Assembly: GCA_013041925.1 (NCBI GenBank)
Contig: JABDRB010000008.1
Span: 1-57,986 of the forward strand
DNA length: 57,986 nt
Reading direction: 5' to 3'
Source of the DNA: Akkermansiaceae bacterium
GTDB taxonomy: Bacteria > Verrucomicrobiota > Verrucomicrobiia > Verrucomicrobiales > Akkermansiaceae
Made by a program: the position numbers and the translations under genes. Below, in pieces: positions 8,667-18,063 of this stretch (its first letter is position 1; every line of letters begins with the position of its first letter). The notes under the pieces are model-generated. The model did not search any database, was not told the origin of the DNA, and was given only the letters and a program-made list of their open reading frames with translations.

Positions 8667-10415
8667 ATGAGTGACTCATCCACACAGGACATCCATCCTG
8701 AACATCCCGAGCTTCCAGCCGATGCCGCCAAGGCAACGGCTCAAAAAAAGTCGGCAAAAAAAGCCACCAAAAAGGTAGCTAAAAAAACAACCAAATCGGC
8801 AAAAAAGACAGCCAAAAAAGCTGCCAAAAAAACCGCTAAAAAGACCAGCCCCCCCGTGGAACCGCAGACAACGGAACCCACCCAGGTCGAGCTCTCACTA
8901 CCGCCTAGCTCCCCCCCCGCCCAGCAAGTTGCTCCGCCAACTCCGGAACCGACCGCTCCCCCTGAACCCACGCCCGCCGCAGTGTCACCCGCTCCGCAAG
9001 GCGACACCGCCCCCTCGACCGAACAACCCACCATGGGACGTGTCAAAGGTCTCGGCCCCGTGAAGAAAAACGCAAAACAAGGTAACCGATCCGATCGCAA
9101 CAACAGGAGGGATCAAGATGAACCGCGCCGACACAACGACCCGGATTCACCTCGTGAAGGTAGAAAACGAGGCGGCAACGGACGCAGGGGAAATAAAAAA
9201 CACTCCAAACAGGATCACCAAAAACGCGATAAACGCAACAAACACGATCGCCCACAACGTGAACGCCCACCGAAACGTGAGGTCGTCCTCACCGGCGACC
9301 CCGTCGACGTCAACGGCATGCTCGAAATCGCCCCCAAAGGCTTCGGCTTCCTCCGTGTCCCTGGGAAAAACTTCGAACAATGTCAAAAAGACGTCTTTGT
9401 TCCCCCTGATTTCATCCGCAAACACGGACTCCGACCAGGTGTCTGGATCGATGGCACCTGCCAAGAAGGTTCTCGCGGCCCCCAACTCACCGCCATCAAA
9501 ACCATCAACGAAATCGACCCCGGCGAGGCATTTAAGCTCCCCCACTTCGAGGAACTCAAAGCCATCAACCCCAACCGCCGCATCGCCTTCGAATCAACCC
9601 CCGATCGATTCACCACACGTGTGCTCGATATCATCTCACCCGTAGGTCGTGGCCAACGGGGGCTAATCGTCTCTCCTCCCCGCTCAGGGAAAACGACGAT
9701 GCTGCTTCACATGGCTGAGGCGATCAACGACCAATACAACGAGTCGATCCACCTCATCATCCTCTTGGTCGATGAACGCCCAGAGGAGGTCACCGAGTTC
9801 AGACGATCCCTCCCCGGTGTGGAAATCTACGCCAGCTCCAATGACGACCCCGCACGCAACCATGCGCGCATCGCCGAGCTCTGCATCGAACGCGCTAAAC
9901 GCCTCGTCGAAGGAGGCACCGATGTCCTTATCCTTATGGACTCCATCACTCGCCTCGCCCGTGCCTACAACAACTCCAAGGGGGGAAGTAAAAGCAAAGG
10001 ACGTGGTTACCAATCCGGCGGCATCGTCGCGGGCGCACTGGAAATGCCACGCCGCATCTTTGCCGCAGCCCGCAATACCCGCGAAGCCGGCTCCCTCACC
10101 ATCCTTGCTACCGCCCTGATCCAAACCAACTCCCGTGCCGATGAAGCCATCTTCCAGGAGTTTAAAGGCACAGGAAATATGGAACTCGTCCTCGACCGCC
10201 GAATCGCCGAACAATACATCTACCCTGCCGTCGATATCTTTAAGTCTGGCACACGCCGCGAAGAACTCATCATGGCTGACCACCTGCTGCACAAAATCAA
10301 CCTCATTCGCCGCGGCCTCGCTGGACACCGACCCGAAGAGGCCATGGAACGCCTGCTCTTCTTCCTCAAAAAATTTCCCAACAACACCCAGATGCTCATG
10401 GAAATCAAAGGCTGA
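8667..10415 (+). CDS. rho: Transcription termination factor Rho with long basic N-terminal extension
   Basis: 582 aa against ~420 for E. coli Rho. Rho is a hexameric RNA helicase that ends transcription. The core begins near residue 207: cold-shock RNA-binding motif KGFGFLRVP, P-loop SPPRSGKTTML, Walker B LILMDSITRLARAYN and the C-terminal FKGTGNMELVLDRRIAE. Before it come three low-complexity stretches: Lys/Ala-rich with histone-H1-like KKTAKKAAKK units (~22-60), Pro/Ala-rich (~61-120) and Arg/Lys/Asn-rich (~121-205). The helical Rho_N domain that normally precedes the RNA-binding fold is not visible. Long disordered inserts in Rho are known in several phyla. lepA follows 100 bp downstream. 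Confidence 0.95.
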   Translation: MSDSSTQDIHPEHPELPADAAKATAQKKSAKKATKKVAKKTTKSAKKTAKKAAKKTAKKTSPPVEPQTTEPTQVELSLPPSSPPAQQVAPPTPEPTAPPEPTPAAVSPAPQGDTAPSTEQPTMGRVKGLGPVKKNAKQGNRSDRNNRRDQDEPRRHNDPDSPREGRKRGGNGRRGNKKHSKQDHQKRDKRNKHDRPQRERPPKREVVLTGDPVDVNGMLEIAPKGFGFLRVPGKNFEQCQKDVFVPPDFIRKHGLRPGVWIDGTCQEGSRGPQLTAIKTINEIDPGEAFKLPHFEELKAINPNRRIAFESTPDRFTTRVLDIISPVGRGQRGLIVSPPRSGKTTMLLHMAEAINDQYNESIHLIILLVDERPEEVTEFRRSLPGVEIYASSNDDPARNHARIAELCIERAKRLVEGGTDVLILMDSITRLARAYNNSKGGSKSKGRGYQSGGIVAGALEMPRRIFAAARNTREAGSLTILATALIQTNSRADEAIFQEFKGTGNMELVLDRRIAEQYIYPAVDIFKSGTRREELIMADHLLHKINLIRRGLAGHRPEEAMERLLFFLKKFPNNTQMLMEIKG

Positions 10416-10515
10416 TCGCTCAAAGAGCCCCCATCACCCATACAGACGCATCACCAGCCCATGATCACACACGGCCGCGTCAACGAGTCCAACCCACTCA
10501 CTAGTTAACCATCTC

Positions 10516-12312
10516 ATGTCTACAGAACTGACACGTAACTTCTCCATCATCGCACACATCGACCACGGTAAAACCACCCTGTCGGATCGATTAATGCAGT
10601 TTACCCAAACGGTTTCCGAGCGTGATCAACAGGATCAATTACTCGACGCCATGGATCTCGAACGCGAGCGTGGCATCACCATCAAGTCCCACCCCGTCAC
10701 CATGTCTTACAAGGCGAAGGACGGGAAAACCTATCAGCTCAACCTGCTCGATACTCCAGGCCACGTCGATTTCTCCTACGAGGTCTCACGATCACTGGCC
10801 GCCTGTGAAGGCGCGCTCCTCATCGTTGATGCCGCCCAAGGTGTCGAAGCTCAAACCATGGCCAACCTCCACCTTGCCAACGAACAGGAGCTCGCCATCA
10901 TCCCCGTCATCAATAAAATCGACCTCCCCAACTCGGACCTCCCCAAGGTGTATAAACAGCTTGAGGACATCATCTGCATCCCCGCTGAGGAAGCCATCCC
11001 CGCGTCTGCTAAAAATGGCATCGGTATCGAAGAGATCCTCGAGGCCGTGGTCACCCGCATCCCCGCCCCCATCGAGCAGGAAGACAAACTTCTCCGCGCC
11101 TCCGTCTTTGATTCCGTCTACGACACCTTCCGTGGTGTCGTATCCTACGTCCGTGTCGTCTCCGGCAGCATGAAACGTGGCACGCGGATCAAACTCTTCC
11201 ACACCCCCAAAACCTACGAGATCAAGGAGGTGGGTGTCTTCACCCCAGGCATGACCAAACGCGACCAACTCGTCGCCGGCGACGTCGGCTACGTCATCGC
11301 CAACATGAAGTCCGCCGATGAAGTCAAAATTGGCGACACCATCACCGACAACACGCACCCCTGCCCCGAACAACTTCCCGGATTCAAAGAAATCCAACCG
11401 ATGGTTTTCTCCGGCATCTACCCGGTCGACTCCTCCGACTTCGAGGCCCTCAAGCTCGCCATGGGGAAACTCCAGATCAACGACGCCGCCTTCACCTGGC
11501 AGTCGGAGTCATCCGTCGCGCTCGGATTCGGCTTCCGCTGCGGATTCCTCGGCCTCCTGCACATGGAGATCATCCAAGAACGGCTCCGCCGTGAGTTCAA
11601 CATGGATATCATCTCGACCTACCCGTCCGTCATCTATGAGGTCACCAAAACCGACGGCGAGGACATCATCATCGATAACCCATGCCTCCTTCCGGACTCT
11701 CAAGCCATCCAAGAAATCCGCGAGCCCATCGTCCGCGTCTACATCATGATCCCAGGCGACTACATCGGCGATATGATGAAGCTCGTCATGGAAAAACGGG
11801 GCGAAATGGAAAACACCGAGACCATTGACGAAAATCGCGTCATGCTCACCTGCACCCTGCCACTCTCTGAAATCCTCATCGACTTCAACGATAAACTTAA
11901 ATCCATGACCCGGGGCTACGGTTCCATGGACTACGAACACGCCGGCTACAAACCTGGCAAACTCGTCAAAATGGATATCCTCATCGCCAGCGAACCCGTC
12001 GATGCCTTCTCATCCATCGTCCATCACGAAAAAGCCGCCCCCTACGGTCGACACCTCTGCAAAAAACTCAAGGACGTCATCCCCCAGCAACTCTTTGTGG
12101 TCGCCATCCAGGCCGCGATCGGAGGCAAAATCATCGCCCGCGAATCCATCACCGCCATGCGGAAAAACGTCACCGCCAAATGCTACGGGGGCGACATCTC
12201 CCGAAAACGTAAACTGCTCGAAAAACAGAAAAAGGGCAAAGCCAAGATGAAGGCCATCGGCAAGGTCAACATCCCCCAAGATGCCTTCATCCGTGTGCTT
12301 AAAAATGATTAA
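10516..12312 (+). CDS. lepA: Elongation factor 4 (LepA)
   Basis: 598 aa, the standard LepA length. Ribosome-associated GTPase that can back-translocate stalled ribosomes. GTPase motifs: AHIDHGKTT, DTPGHVDF and NKIDLP. Domain II, the EF-G-like IV/V parts (GFRCGFLGLLHMEI, then MTRGYGSMDYE) and the LepA-specific C-terminal domain ending near KMKAIGKVNIPQDAFIRVL are all present. It ends in a short basic stretch (GDISRKRKLLEKQKKGKAK). The ATG at 10516 gives the conserved N-terminus. Confidence 0.97.
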   Translation: MSTELTRNFSIIAHIDHGKTTLSDRLMQFTQTVSERDQQDQLLDAMDLERERGITIKSHPVTMSYKAKDGKTYQLNLLDTPGHVDFSYEVSRSLAACEGALLIVDAAQGVEAQTMANLHLANEQELAIIPVINKIDLPNSDLPKVYKQLEDIICIPAEEAIPASAKNGIGIEEILEAVVTRIPAPIEQEDKLLRASVFDSVYDTFRGVVSYVRVVSGSMKRGTRIKLFHTPKTYEIKEVGVFTPGMTKRDQLVAGDVGYVIANMKSADEVKIGDTITDNTHPCPEQLPGFKEIQPMVFSGIYPVDSSDFEALKLAMGKLQINDAAFTWQSESSVALGFGFRCGFLGLLHMEIIQERLRREFNMDIISTYPSVIYEVTKTDGEDIIIDNPCLLPDSQAIQEIREPIVRVYIMIPGDYIGDMMKLVMEKRGEMENTETIDENRVMLTCTLPLSEILIDFNDKLKSMTRGYGSMDYEHAGYKPGKLVKMDILIASEPVDAFSSIVHHEKAAPYGRHLCKKLKDVIPQQLFVVAIQAAIGGKIIARESITAMRKNVTAKCYGGDISRKRKLLEKQKKGKAKMKAIGKVNIPQDAFIRVLKND

Positions 12313-12435
12313 CTCACCCTACACGGCCGTGGAAATCCCATAAGAAATCTGCCCACCCCGCAATCCCTCCGTGAAATTTACTTGCCAACCCGTTTAACTA
12401 CCTCCATTTAACCACCAACCCACCCCATACCCACT

Positions 12436-13635
12436 ATGTCACTCTTCGATTCAGCCACCCAAGCACCAGCAGATCCCATCCTCGGTCTTTCCTCTCAATT
12501 TAAAAAGGACACCCGCGAAAACAAAGTCAACCTCGGCGTCGGTGTCTTTGTCGATGCCCATGGCGTCACCCCCGTGCTCCCCAGCGTGCTTAACGTGGAA
12601 AAACAACTCGCCGATGCCAGCGCGTCAAAAAGCTACCTGCCCATGACCGGCAGCCCCGCCTACGCCAGCGCCACCCAGAATCTCTGTTTTGGTCAATCAC
12701 TCGCATCTCAACTCGATGGACGCATCGTCACCGCCCAAACCCCTGGTGGAACCGGAGCCCTGCGCGTCGCTGGCGATTTCCTGAAACGCACCACCGGCAC
12801 CCTGCCCGTCTGGCTCTCCAACCCAACTTGGGCGAACCACAAGGGCATCTTTACCACCGCCGGCCACACCCTCAAAGAATACGCTTATTTCGACTCCGCC
12901 ACCAACGCCGTCGACCGCGATGCATTTTTCGCTGATCTCCAAACCATCCCCGCTGGGGACGTCGCCGTCATCCACGCTTGCTGCCACAACCCAACAGGCG
13001 CTGACTTATCCGCAGACGATTGGAAACAGGTCGCTGCCATTGCCTCCGACAAAGGCTGGCTACCCCTTCTCGATTTTGCTTATCAGGGGTTTGGCGAAAA
13101 CATCGACGCCGATGCCGTCGGCGTGCGCACCCTCGCCGAGGCAGGGTTACCCGTCATCGTCTGCCAGTCGTTCTCGAAAAACTTTGGCCTCTACCAAGAC
13201 CGCATCGGAGCACTCCACATCGTTTGCGCCAGCACCGAGGAAGCAACACGAGTCAAAAGCCAGGTCGAACTCTGCATCCGCACCAATTACTCGAATCCAC
13301 CCGCACACGGCGGAGCCATCGTCACCGCCATCCTCAACGACCCCACCCTGACCAGCCAGTGGGATCAAGAAGTCGCCGGCATGCGCGACCGCATCAAAAC
13401 CACCCGTGCCGACTTCGTTTCTGCGCTTCAACAAGCGGGTGTCTCACGGGATTTCAGCTTTCTGATGGATCAAAAAGGGATGTTCTCATTCACCGGCATC
13501 ACCGTCGAGCAAGTGACACGACTCCGTGAGGAGTTTGCCATTTACATGGTCAATAGCGGACGCATCAACGTCGCAGGCATCACCCCGTCGAACCTCACAC
13601 AGGTCGCAGGAGCCATCAAGACCGTCATCGGCTAA
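12436..13635 (+). CDS. Aspartate/aromatic amino acid aminotransferase (class I)
   Basis: 399 aa, fold-type I PLP enzyme of the AspC/TyrB subgroup. Shown by the N-terminus (DPILGLSSQFKKDTRENKVNLGVGVF), the CCHNPTGADL turn, the PLP lysine in QSFSKNFGLYQDRIGALH and the C-terminal INVAGI. Converts aspartate or aromatic amino acids and 2-oxoglutarate to the matching keto acid and glutamate. AspC and TyrB activity cannot be told apart by eye. It is followed after 9 bp by a PLD-type nuclease gene, probably in the same transcript, and DAHP synthase lies nearby. Confidence 0.9.
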   Translation: MSLFDSATQAPADPILGLSSQFKKDTRENKVNLGVGVFVDAHGVTPVLPSVLNVEKQLADASASKSYLPMTGSPAYASATQNLCFGQSLASQLDGRIVTAQTPGGTGALRVAGDFLKRTTGTLPVWLSNPTWANHKGIFTTAGHTLKEYAYFDSATNAVDRDAFFADLQTIPAGDVAVIHACCHNPTGADLSADDWKQVAAIASDKGWLPLLDFAYQGFGENIDADAVGVRTLAEAGLPVIVCQSFSKNFGLYQDRIGALHIVCASTEEATRVKSQVELCIRTNYSNPPAHGGAIVTAILNDPTLTSQWDQEVAGMRDRIKTTRADFVSALQQAGVSRDFSFLMDQKGMFSFTGITVEQVTRLREEFAIYMVNSGRINVAGITPSNLTQVAGAIKTVIG

Positions 13636-13644
13636 ATACCCGAT

Positions 13645-14316
13645 ATGCACGCGATCCAAACATCGCTCGAGGCATCACTCGAGGACTTTGCCATCTCCCG
13701 ATCCGAACGCAAGGAACTCAAAGCCCTGCTTGCACACGCCCACGGCAATCAAACGGAACAGGCAAAAATCCGCCAACTCGCATTCCGCATGGCCACCCAA
13801 GCCATGGAGGAGGTGGGTGAGGTCACCGCCATGGATTGGCTCGAGAGCATCATCAAGCTGCTCTACGCCAATGAGATGAAAATCAAGGCGAGTGCCTATT
13901 TCAGCCCGGGTGACGATTGCCTCCACCGCATCCGTCAACTCATCAGCGAGGCCCGCCAAACGCTCGATATCTGCGTTTTCACCATCACCGATAACCGCAT
14001 CGTCCAAAAACTCGAGGAGGCCCACCAGCGCGGCACCCAGATCCGAATCATCTCCGACGATATGAAATCCGAGGACCTCGGGTCCGATATGGCAGCCCTC
14101 GAGCAGCTCGGCATCCCCTGCCGCTACGATCGAACCCGCGCCCACATGCATCACAAATTTGCCATCGCTGATACCCACCTCCTCCTCACCGGCAGCTACA
14201 ACTGGACCCGATCCGCCAGCACCGAAAACAACGAAAACATCGTCGTCAGCAACACCCCTCGTCTATTAACTTCCTTTCAGAAGGAGTTTAACCGCATGTG
14301 GCGATCCCTCGCATAA
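13645..14316 (+). CDS. Phospholipase D-like nuclease, single HKD domain
   Basis: 223 aa. The C-terminal ~140 residues form one PLD/Nuc-type domain: SEARQTLDICVFTITDNRIV near the middle and the HKD motif HHKFAIAD followed by LLTGSYNWTRSASTENNEN. Single-HKD proteins of this kind act as dimers and hydrolyse phosphodiester bonds in DNA, RNA or cardiolipin (Nuc, mitochondrial PLD6 types). The N-terminal ~75 residues are helical and unassigned. There is no signal peptide, so it is cytosolic. Substrate unknown. It starts 9 bp after the aminotransferase stop. Confidence 0.85.
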   Translation: MHAIQTSLEASLEDFAISRSERKELKALLAHAHGNQTEQAKIRQLAFRMATQAMEEVGEVTAMDWLESIIKLLYANEMKIKASAYFSPGDDCLHRIRQLISEARQTLDICVFTITDNRIVQKLEEAHQRGTQIRIISDDMKSEDLGSDMAALEQLGIPCRYDRTRAHMHHKFAIADTHLLLTGSYNWTRSASTENNENIVVSNTPRLLTSFQKEFNRMWRSLA

Positions 14317-14373
14317 AAACACAACGCATCGAGCTGATCGATGCCATCCCCACTCCCCCAATAAAAAAGAATC

Positions 14374-15027
14374 ATGCGCACACTCGCCATCGGAGACATT
14401 CACGGATCACTCACCGCCCTTGAGGCACTGGGTGATTTTGTTGGCTATACAGCGGACGACACCATCGTCACCGTAGGCGATTATATCGATCGTGGACCAG
14501 ACTCCAAAGGCGTGATCGACTACCTCATCGACCTAAAAACATCCCACCAAGTTGTCACCCTTAAGGGCAATCATGAAGTGATGATGGAAAATGCCCGCTA
14601 CTCCCAGCAGGAGCTCTACTTCTGGCTTGTCAATGGTGGTGAGGCTACCCTGTTTTCCTTTGACGCCGAACGCCTCGATGACATCAACGCCAAATACTGG
14701 AAATTTTTCGACTCCTGCACCCGGTATCACGAAACCGACGATCACATCATCGCCCACGCCGGTCTCGAACCCAACGTGCCACCCGAAAAACAATCCGACG
14801 ACTTTATCTTCTGGCACCGCATCAACGACACCCAGCCCCACGTATCAGGAAAAACGCTTGTCTGCGGCCACACACCCCAACGAAACGGAATACCCCTCGC
14901 ACTCGACCACGCCATCTGCATTGACACCTTCGCCTTCGGAGGAAAATGGCTGACCTGCCTCGATATCGACAGCGGAGAATACTGGCAGGCCAATGAACGT
15001 GGAGAAACCCATCAAGGGACACTGTAA
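14374..15027 (+). CDS. Serine/threonine protein phosphatase, calcineurin-like metallophosphoesterase
   Basis: 217 aa, the size of bacterial PrpA/PP2A-type phosphatases. The full metal site is visible: GDIHGS at the N-terminus, GDYIDRGPDS, GNHEVM, then HAG and CGHTPQ. Such enzymes act on phosphoproteins or bis(5'-nucleosyl) tetraphosphates. No kinase gene is nearby and the substrate cannot be stated. It lies alone between the PLD gene (57 bp before) and DAHP synthase (85 bp after). Confidence 0.9.
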   Translation: MRTLAIGDIHGSLTALEALGDFVGYTADDTIVTVGDYIDRGPDSKGVIDYLIDLKTSHQVVTLKGNHEVMMENARYSQQELYFWLVNGGEATLFSFDAERLDDINAKYWKFFDSCTRYHETDDHIIAHAGLEPNVPPEKQSDDFIFWHRINDTQPHVSGKTLVCGHTPQRNGIPLALDHAICIDTFAFGGKWLTCLDIDSGEYWQANERGETHQGTL

Positions 15028-15112
15028 CATTCCTTATCGCCACCATTTAGACAAACATATCATTCCTCACATTTCTCGTTTGGAGTTTCAAATTTAAGCT
15101 TAACAACAACCC

Positions 15113-16177
15113 GTGAACGAATTTCAAACAGACGACCTGCGTATCGGCGAAATCAAGCCCCTGATCTCCCCAGCGGTGCTCTCCCACCATCTTCCTCTCA
15201 CCAACAAGGCATCCCAAGTGGTCGCCACAGCTCGGCAGGAATCTGAAAACATCCTTCAAGGGAAAGACGATCGACTGCTGGTTGTTGTTGGGCCATGCTC
15301 AATCCACGACACCGGAGCCGCTATCGAATACGGTGCAAGACTCAATGATGCCGCCACCCGTTACGCCGATGACCTTCTTGTCGTCATGCGCGTCTACTTT
15401 GAAAAACCCCGCACCACCGTTGGCTGGAAGGGGCTCATCAACGACCCCCACCTCGATAACTCGTTCGACATCAACCAAGGCCTCCGTATCGCTCGCGAAC
15501 TCCTCCTTGAACTCGCCGAGATGGGCATGCCCGCTGGCACCGAATTCCTCGATACCATTTCGCCTCAGTATTACGCCGACCTCATCGCTTGGGGCGCAAT
15601 CGGTGCCCGCACCACCGAGTCACAGATCCATCGCGAACTCGCATCCGGCTTATCCATGCCCGTCGGGTTTAAAAATGGCACTGGTGGCTCCATCCAGATC
15701 GCTCTCGATGCCATTCAGGCATCCGCCGGCCAGCACCACTTCCTCTCCGTTACCAAACAAGGAGTCACCGCCATCGTCTCCACCACCGGCAACGACGCCT
15801 GCCACATCATTCTACGTGGATCATCCCAAGGACCGAACTACGATGCCAAAAGCATTGCCAAGGTCACCGGCCAACTCGAAAACGCAGGCCTCCCAGCCTC
15901 GGTCATGATCGACTGCTCACACGGCAATTCACTCAAAGACTACCGAAATCAACCCGTGGTCGCTCAGGCACTCTGCGAGCAAATCGCCGCAGGCAATCAC
16001 GCCATCACCTCCGTCATGGTGGAAAGCAACTTGGTCGAAGGTGGACAAAAACTCCAAAGCGATTTGGCCGACCTCACATACGGCCAGTCGGTCACCGACC
16101 CATGCATCAACTGGCAGACCACCGAGAATATGCTCGAAGCATTCTCCCAAGCGATCCGCGCAAGACGGAAAGCATAA
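15113..16177 (+). CDS. aroG: 3-deoxy-7-phosphoheptulonate (DAHP) synthase, AroG/F/H type
   Basis: 354 aa. First step of the shikimate pathway: PEP plus erythrose-4-P to DAHP. Class I-alpha features: GPCSIHDTGAAIEYG, RVYFEKPRTTVGWKG, the long IGARTTESQIHRELASGLSMPVGFKNGT region (cited in part) and MIDCSHGNS. Length matches E. coli AroG (350). The start is a GTG at 15113, which gives the family-like N-terminus; there is no ATG in range. The feedback-sensing amino acid (Phe, Tyr or Trp) cannot be told. A sulfatase begins 8 bp downstream. Confidence 0.93.
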   Translation: MNEFQTDDLRIGEIKPLISPAVLSHHLPLTNKASQVVATARQESENILQGKDDRLLVVVGPCSIHDTGAAIEYGARLNDAATRYADDLLVVMRVYFEKPRTTVGWKGLINDPHLDNSFDINQGLRIARELLLELAEMGMPAGTEFLDTISPQYYADLIAWGAIGARTTESQIHRELASGLSMPVGFKNGTGGSIQIALDAIQASAGQHHFLSVTKQGVTAIVSTTGNDACHIILRGSSQGPNYDAKSIAKVTGQLENAGLPASVMIDCSHGNSLKDYRNQPVVAQALCEQIAAGNHAITSVMVESNLVEGGQKLQSDLADLTYGQSVTDPCINWQTTENMLEAFSQAIRARRKA

Positions 16178-16185
16178 CTCCCCTC

Positions 16186-18009
16186 ATGAAAAAAGTCAGC
16201 ACTCCCATCGCTCTCATTGCGGCGCTGCTCATCGCCTCGCACGCACCTTGTTTATCCGAGCAAGAAAAACCCAACGTGGTCCTGATTGTCACCGACGACC
16301 AAGGATACGGTGATCTCGGCTGCACAGGAAACCCGGTCATCCAAACCCCTCACATGGATGCGCTCAGCGCTGAGTCCTCGACCTTGGACGACTACCACGT
16401 CGCCCCGACATGTTCCCCGACCCGAGCCGCACTGCTCACTGGCCACTGGACGAACCGCACAGGCGTCTGGCACACCATCATGGGACGCTCCATGCTCCGG
16501 TCAAATGAGATCTCCCTTGGAAAGCTGCTGCAAGACAATGGCTACCAAACTGGTATGTTTGGCAAATGGCACCTCGGTGACAATTACCCCTACCGAGCTG
16601 AGGACCATGGCTTCGGCGAAGTCTACCGACACGGTGGCGGTGGTGTGGGGCAAACACCCGACTACTGGAACAACTCGTATTTCGACGGCCACTACCTCCA
16701 CAACAGCCAACCGGTTCCCGCCAAAGGCTTTTGCACCGACGTCTTCTTCGAAGCTGGAAACACGTTCATCCGCCAGTGTGTTGCTGAGAAAAAACCCTTC
16801 TTTGCCTACATCGCGACCAACGCACCTCACGGCCCCCTGCACTGCCCACAGGAATACATGGACCGCTACGCGTCCCAAAAACCCGCAACGGCCGCATTCT
16901 TCGGCATGATCACGAACATCGATGACAACGTCGGTAAAACACGCGCGCTCCTCAAGGAACTTGGCGCCTATCAAAACACGATCTTTATCTTCACCACCGA
17001 CAACGGAACGGCCTCTGGTGCCTCCGTCTTCAATGCCGGCATGCGCGGTGCAAAGGGGTCGGAATACGACGGTGGTCACCGTGTGCCCTTTTTCCTCCAT
17101 TGGCCAGCAGGCGGCATGGACAAGAAACACCCGATCAAAAACATCACCCATGCCGTGGATATCGTCCCCACCATCCTCGACCTCACGGGCAGCTCGAAAC
17201 CCAATAAACTCAAGTTCGATGGCACATCACTCCGTGCCCTGCTTGACCCAACAGCCGACCCCGACTGGCCTGATCGCATGCTCGTCACGGACTCTCAACG
17301 TGTCGTCGACCCCGTCAAATGGCGGAAATCCGCGGTCATGAGCCAGCGCTGGAGACTCGTGAATGGTGTGGAACTCTACGACATCCAAGCCGACCCCGGA
17401 CAAAAAAAGAACCTCTCCCAAAAGCACCCAGATCAGGTGAAGACCATGCGCACGTTTTATGATAAGTGGTGGGCCGAAATCGAACCCACCTTTTCCCAAA
17501 CAACCGAGATTTACCTCGGGCAACCTGGACACCCTAAAGTGACGCTGACCTGCCATGACTGGATCAATGGCGAACGTTATCCGCCATGGAATCAAGGGCA
17601 GGTTCGGCGAGCAGGTGGGCTCACAGATGCCGACATGGCCAAAGCCAAACACCCAGACCATTGGGCCGTGAAGGTAATCACTTCTGGCACCTATGAGATA
17701 TCATTGCTCCGCTGGCCCGAGGAGGCCAAACACCCGATCAGCGCCCCTCTTCCTCCCAGTAAAAATGTTCCAGGTGCCTCGCAAGCCTACCGTGCAAAGC
17801 CAGGTAAAGCCATTCCTATCCACCATGCCATCCTCCGCATCAACGGCCGTGAGCTTGCCCAACAATCCGTTTCACCCCAAGACACGAAGGTAACTTTCAC
17901 CACCCAACTCACCGCAGGATCTCATCAACTTTCCCCAGTTTTCATCACCCAACAAGGTGGAGAAGTCGGGGCCTATTATGCCGTCGTCAAAAAGATGACC
18001 ACCCCATAA
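16186..18009 (+). CDS. Secreted arylsulfatase with C-terminal beta domain
   Basis: 607 aa from the ATG at 16186, which opens a clean signal peptide (MKKVSTPIALIAALLIAS); an earlier in-frame ATG at 16102 lies inside aroG and is rejected. Sulfatase signature CSPTR at residues 76-80, to be matured to formylglycine; metal site VTDDQGYGDLG and TTDNG; KWHLG in between. After the sulfatase core (ending near ELYDIQADPGQKKNL) there are ~150 more residues with a beta-rich pattern, possibly glycan-binding. It sits 8 bp after aroG but points into the polysaccharide-use region that follows. Substrate unknown; sulfated fucans are a guess from the fucosidase nearby. Confidence 0.9.
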   Translation: MKKVSTPIALIAALLIASHAPCLSEQEKPNVVLIVTDDQGYGDLGCTGNPVIQTPHMDALSAESSTLDDYHVAPTCSPTRAALLTGHWTNRTGVWHTIMGRSMLRSNEISLGKLLQDNGYQTGMFGKWHLGDNYPYRAEDHGFGEVYRHGGGGVGQTPDYWNNSYFDGHYLHNSQPVPAKGFCTDVFFEAGNTFIRQCVAEKKPFFAYIATNAPHGPLHCPQEYMDRYASQKPATAAFFGMITNIDDNVGKTRALLKELGAYQNTIFIFTTDNGTASGASVFNAGMRGAKGSEYDGGHRVPFFLHWPAGGMDKKHPIKNITHAVDIVPTILDLTGSSKPNKLKFDGTSLRALLDPTADPDWPDRMLVTDSQRVVDPVKWRKSAVMSQRWRLVNGVELYDIQADPGQKKNLSQKHPDQVKTMRTFYDKWWAEIEPTFSQTTEIYLGQPGHPKVTLTCHDWINGERYPPWNQGQVRRAGGLTDADMAKAKHPDHWAVKVITSGTYEISLLRWPEEAKHPISAPLPPSKNVPGASQAYRAKPGKAIPIHHAILRINGRELAQQSVSPQDTKVTFTTQLTAGSHQLSPVFITQQGGEVGAYYAVVKKMTTP

Positions 18010-18063
18010 ACAGCCGAAATCGCTGATTCCTCTCGATCCGGTGAATAAGCCTCCCCTCAACAA

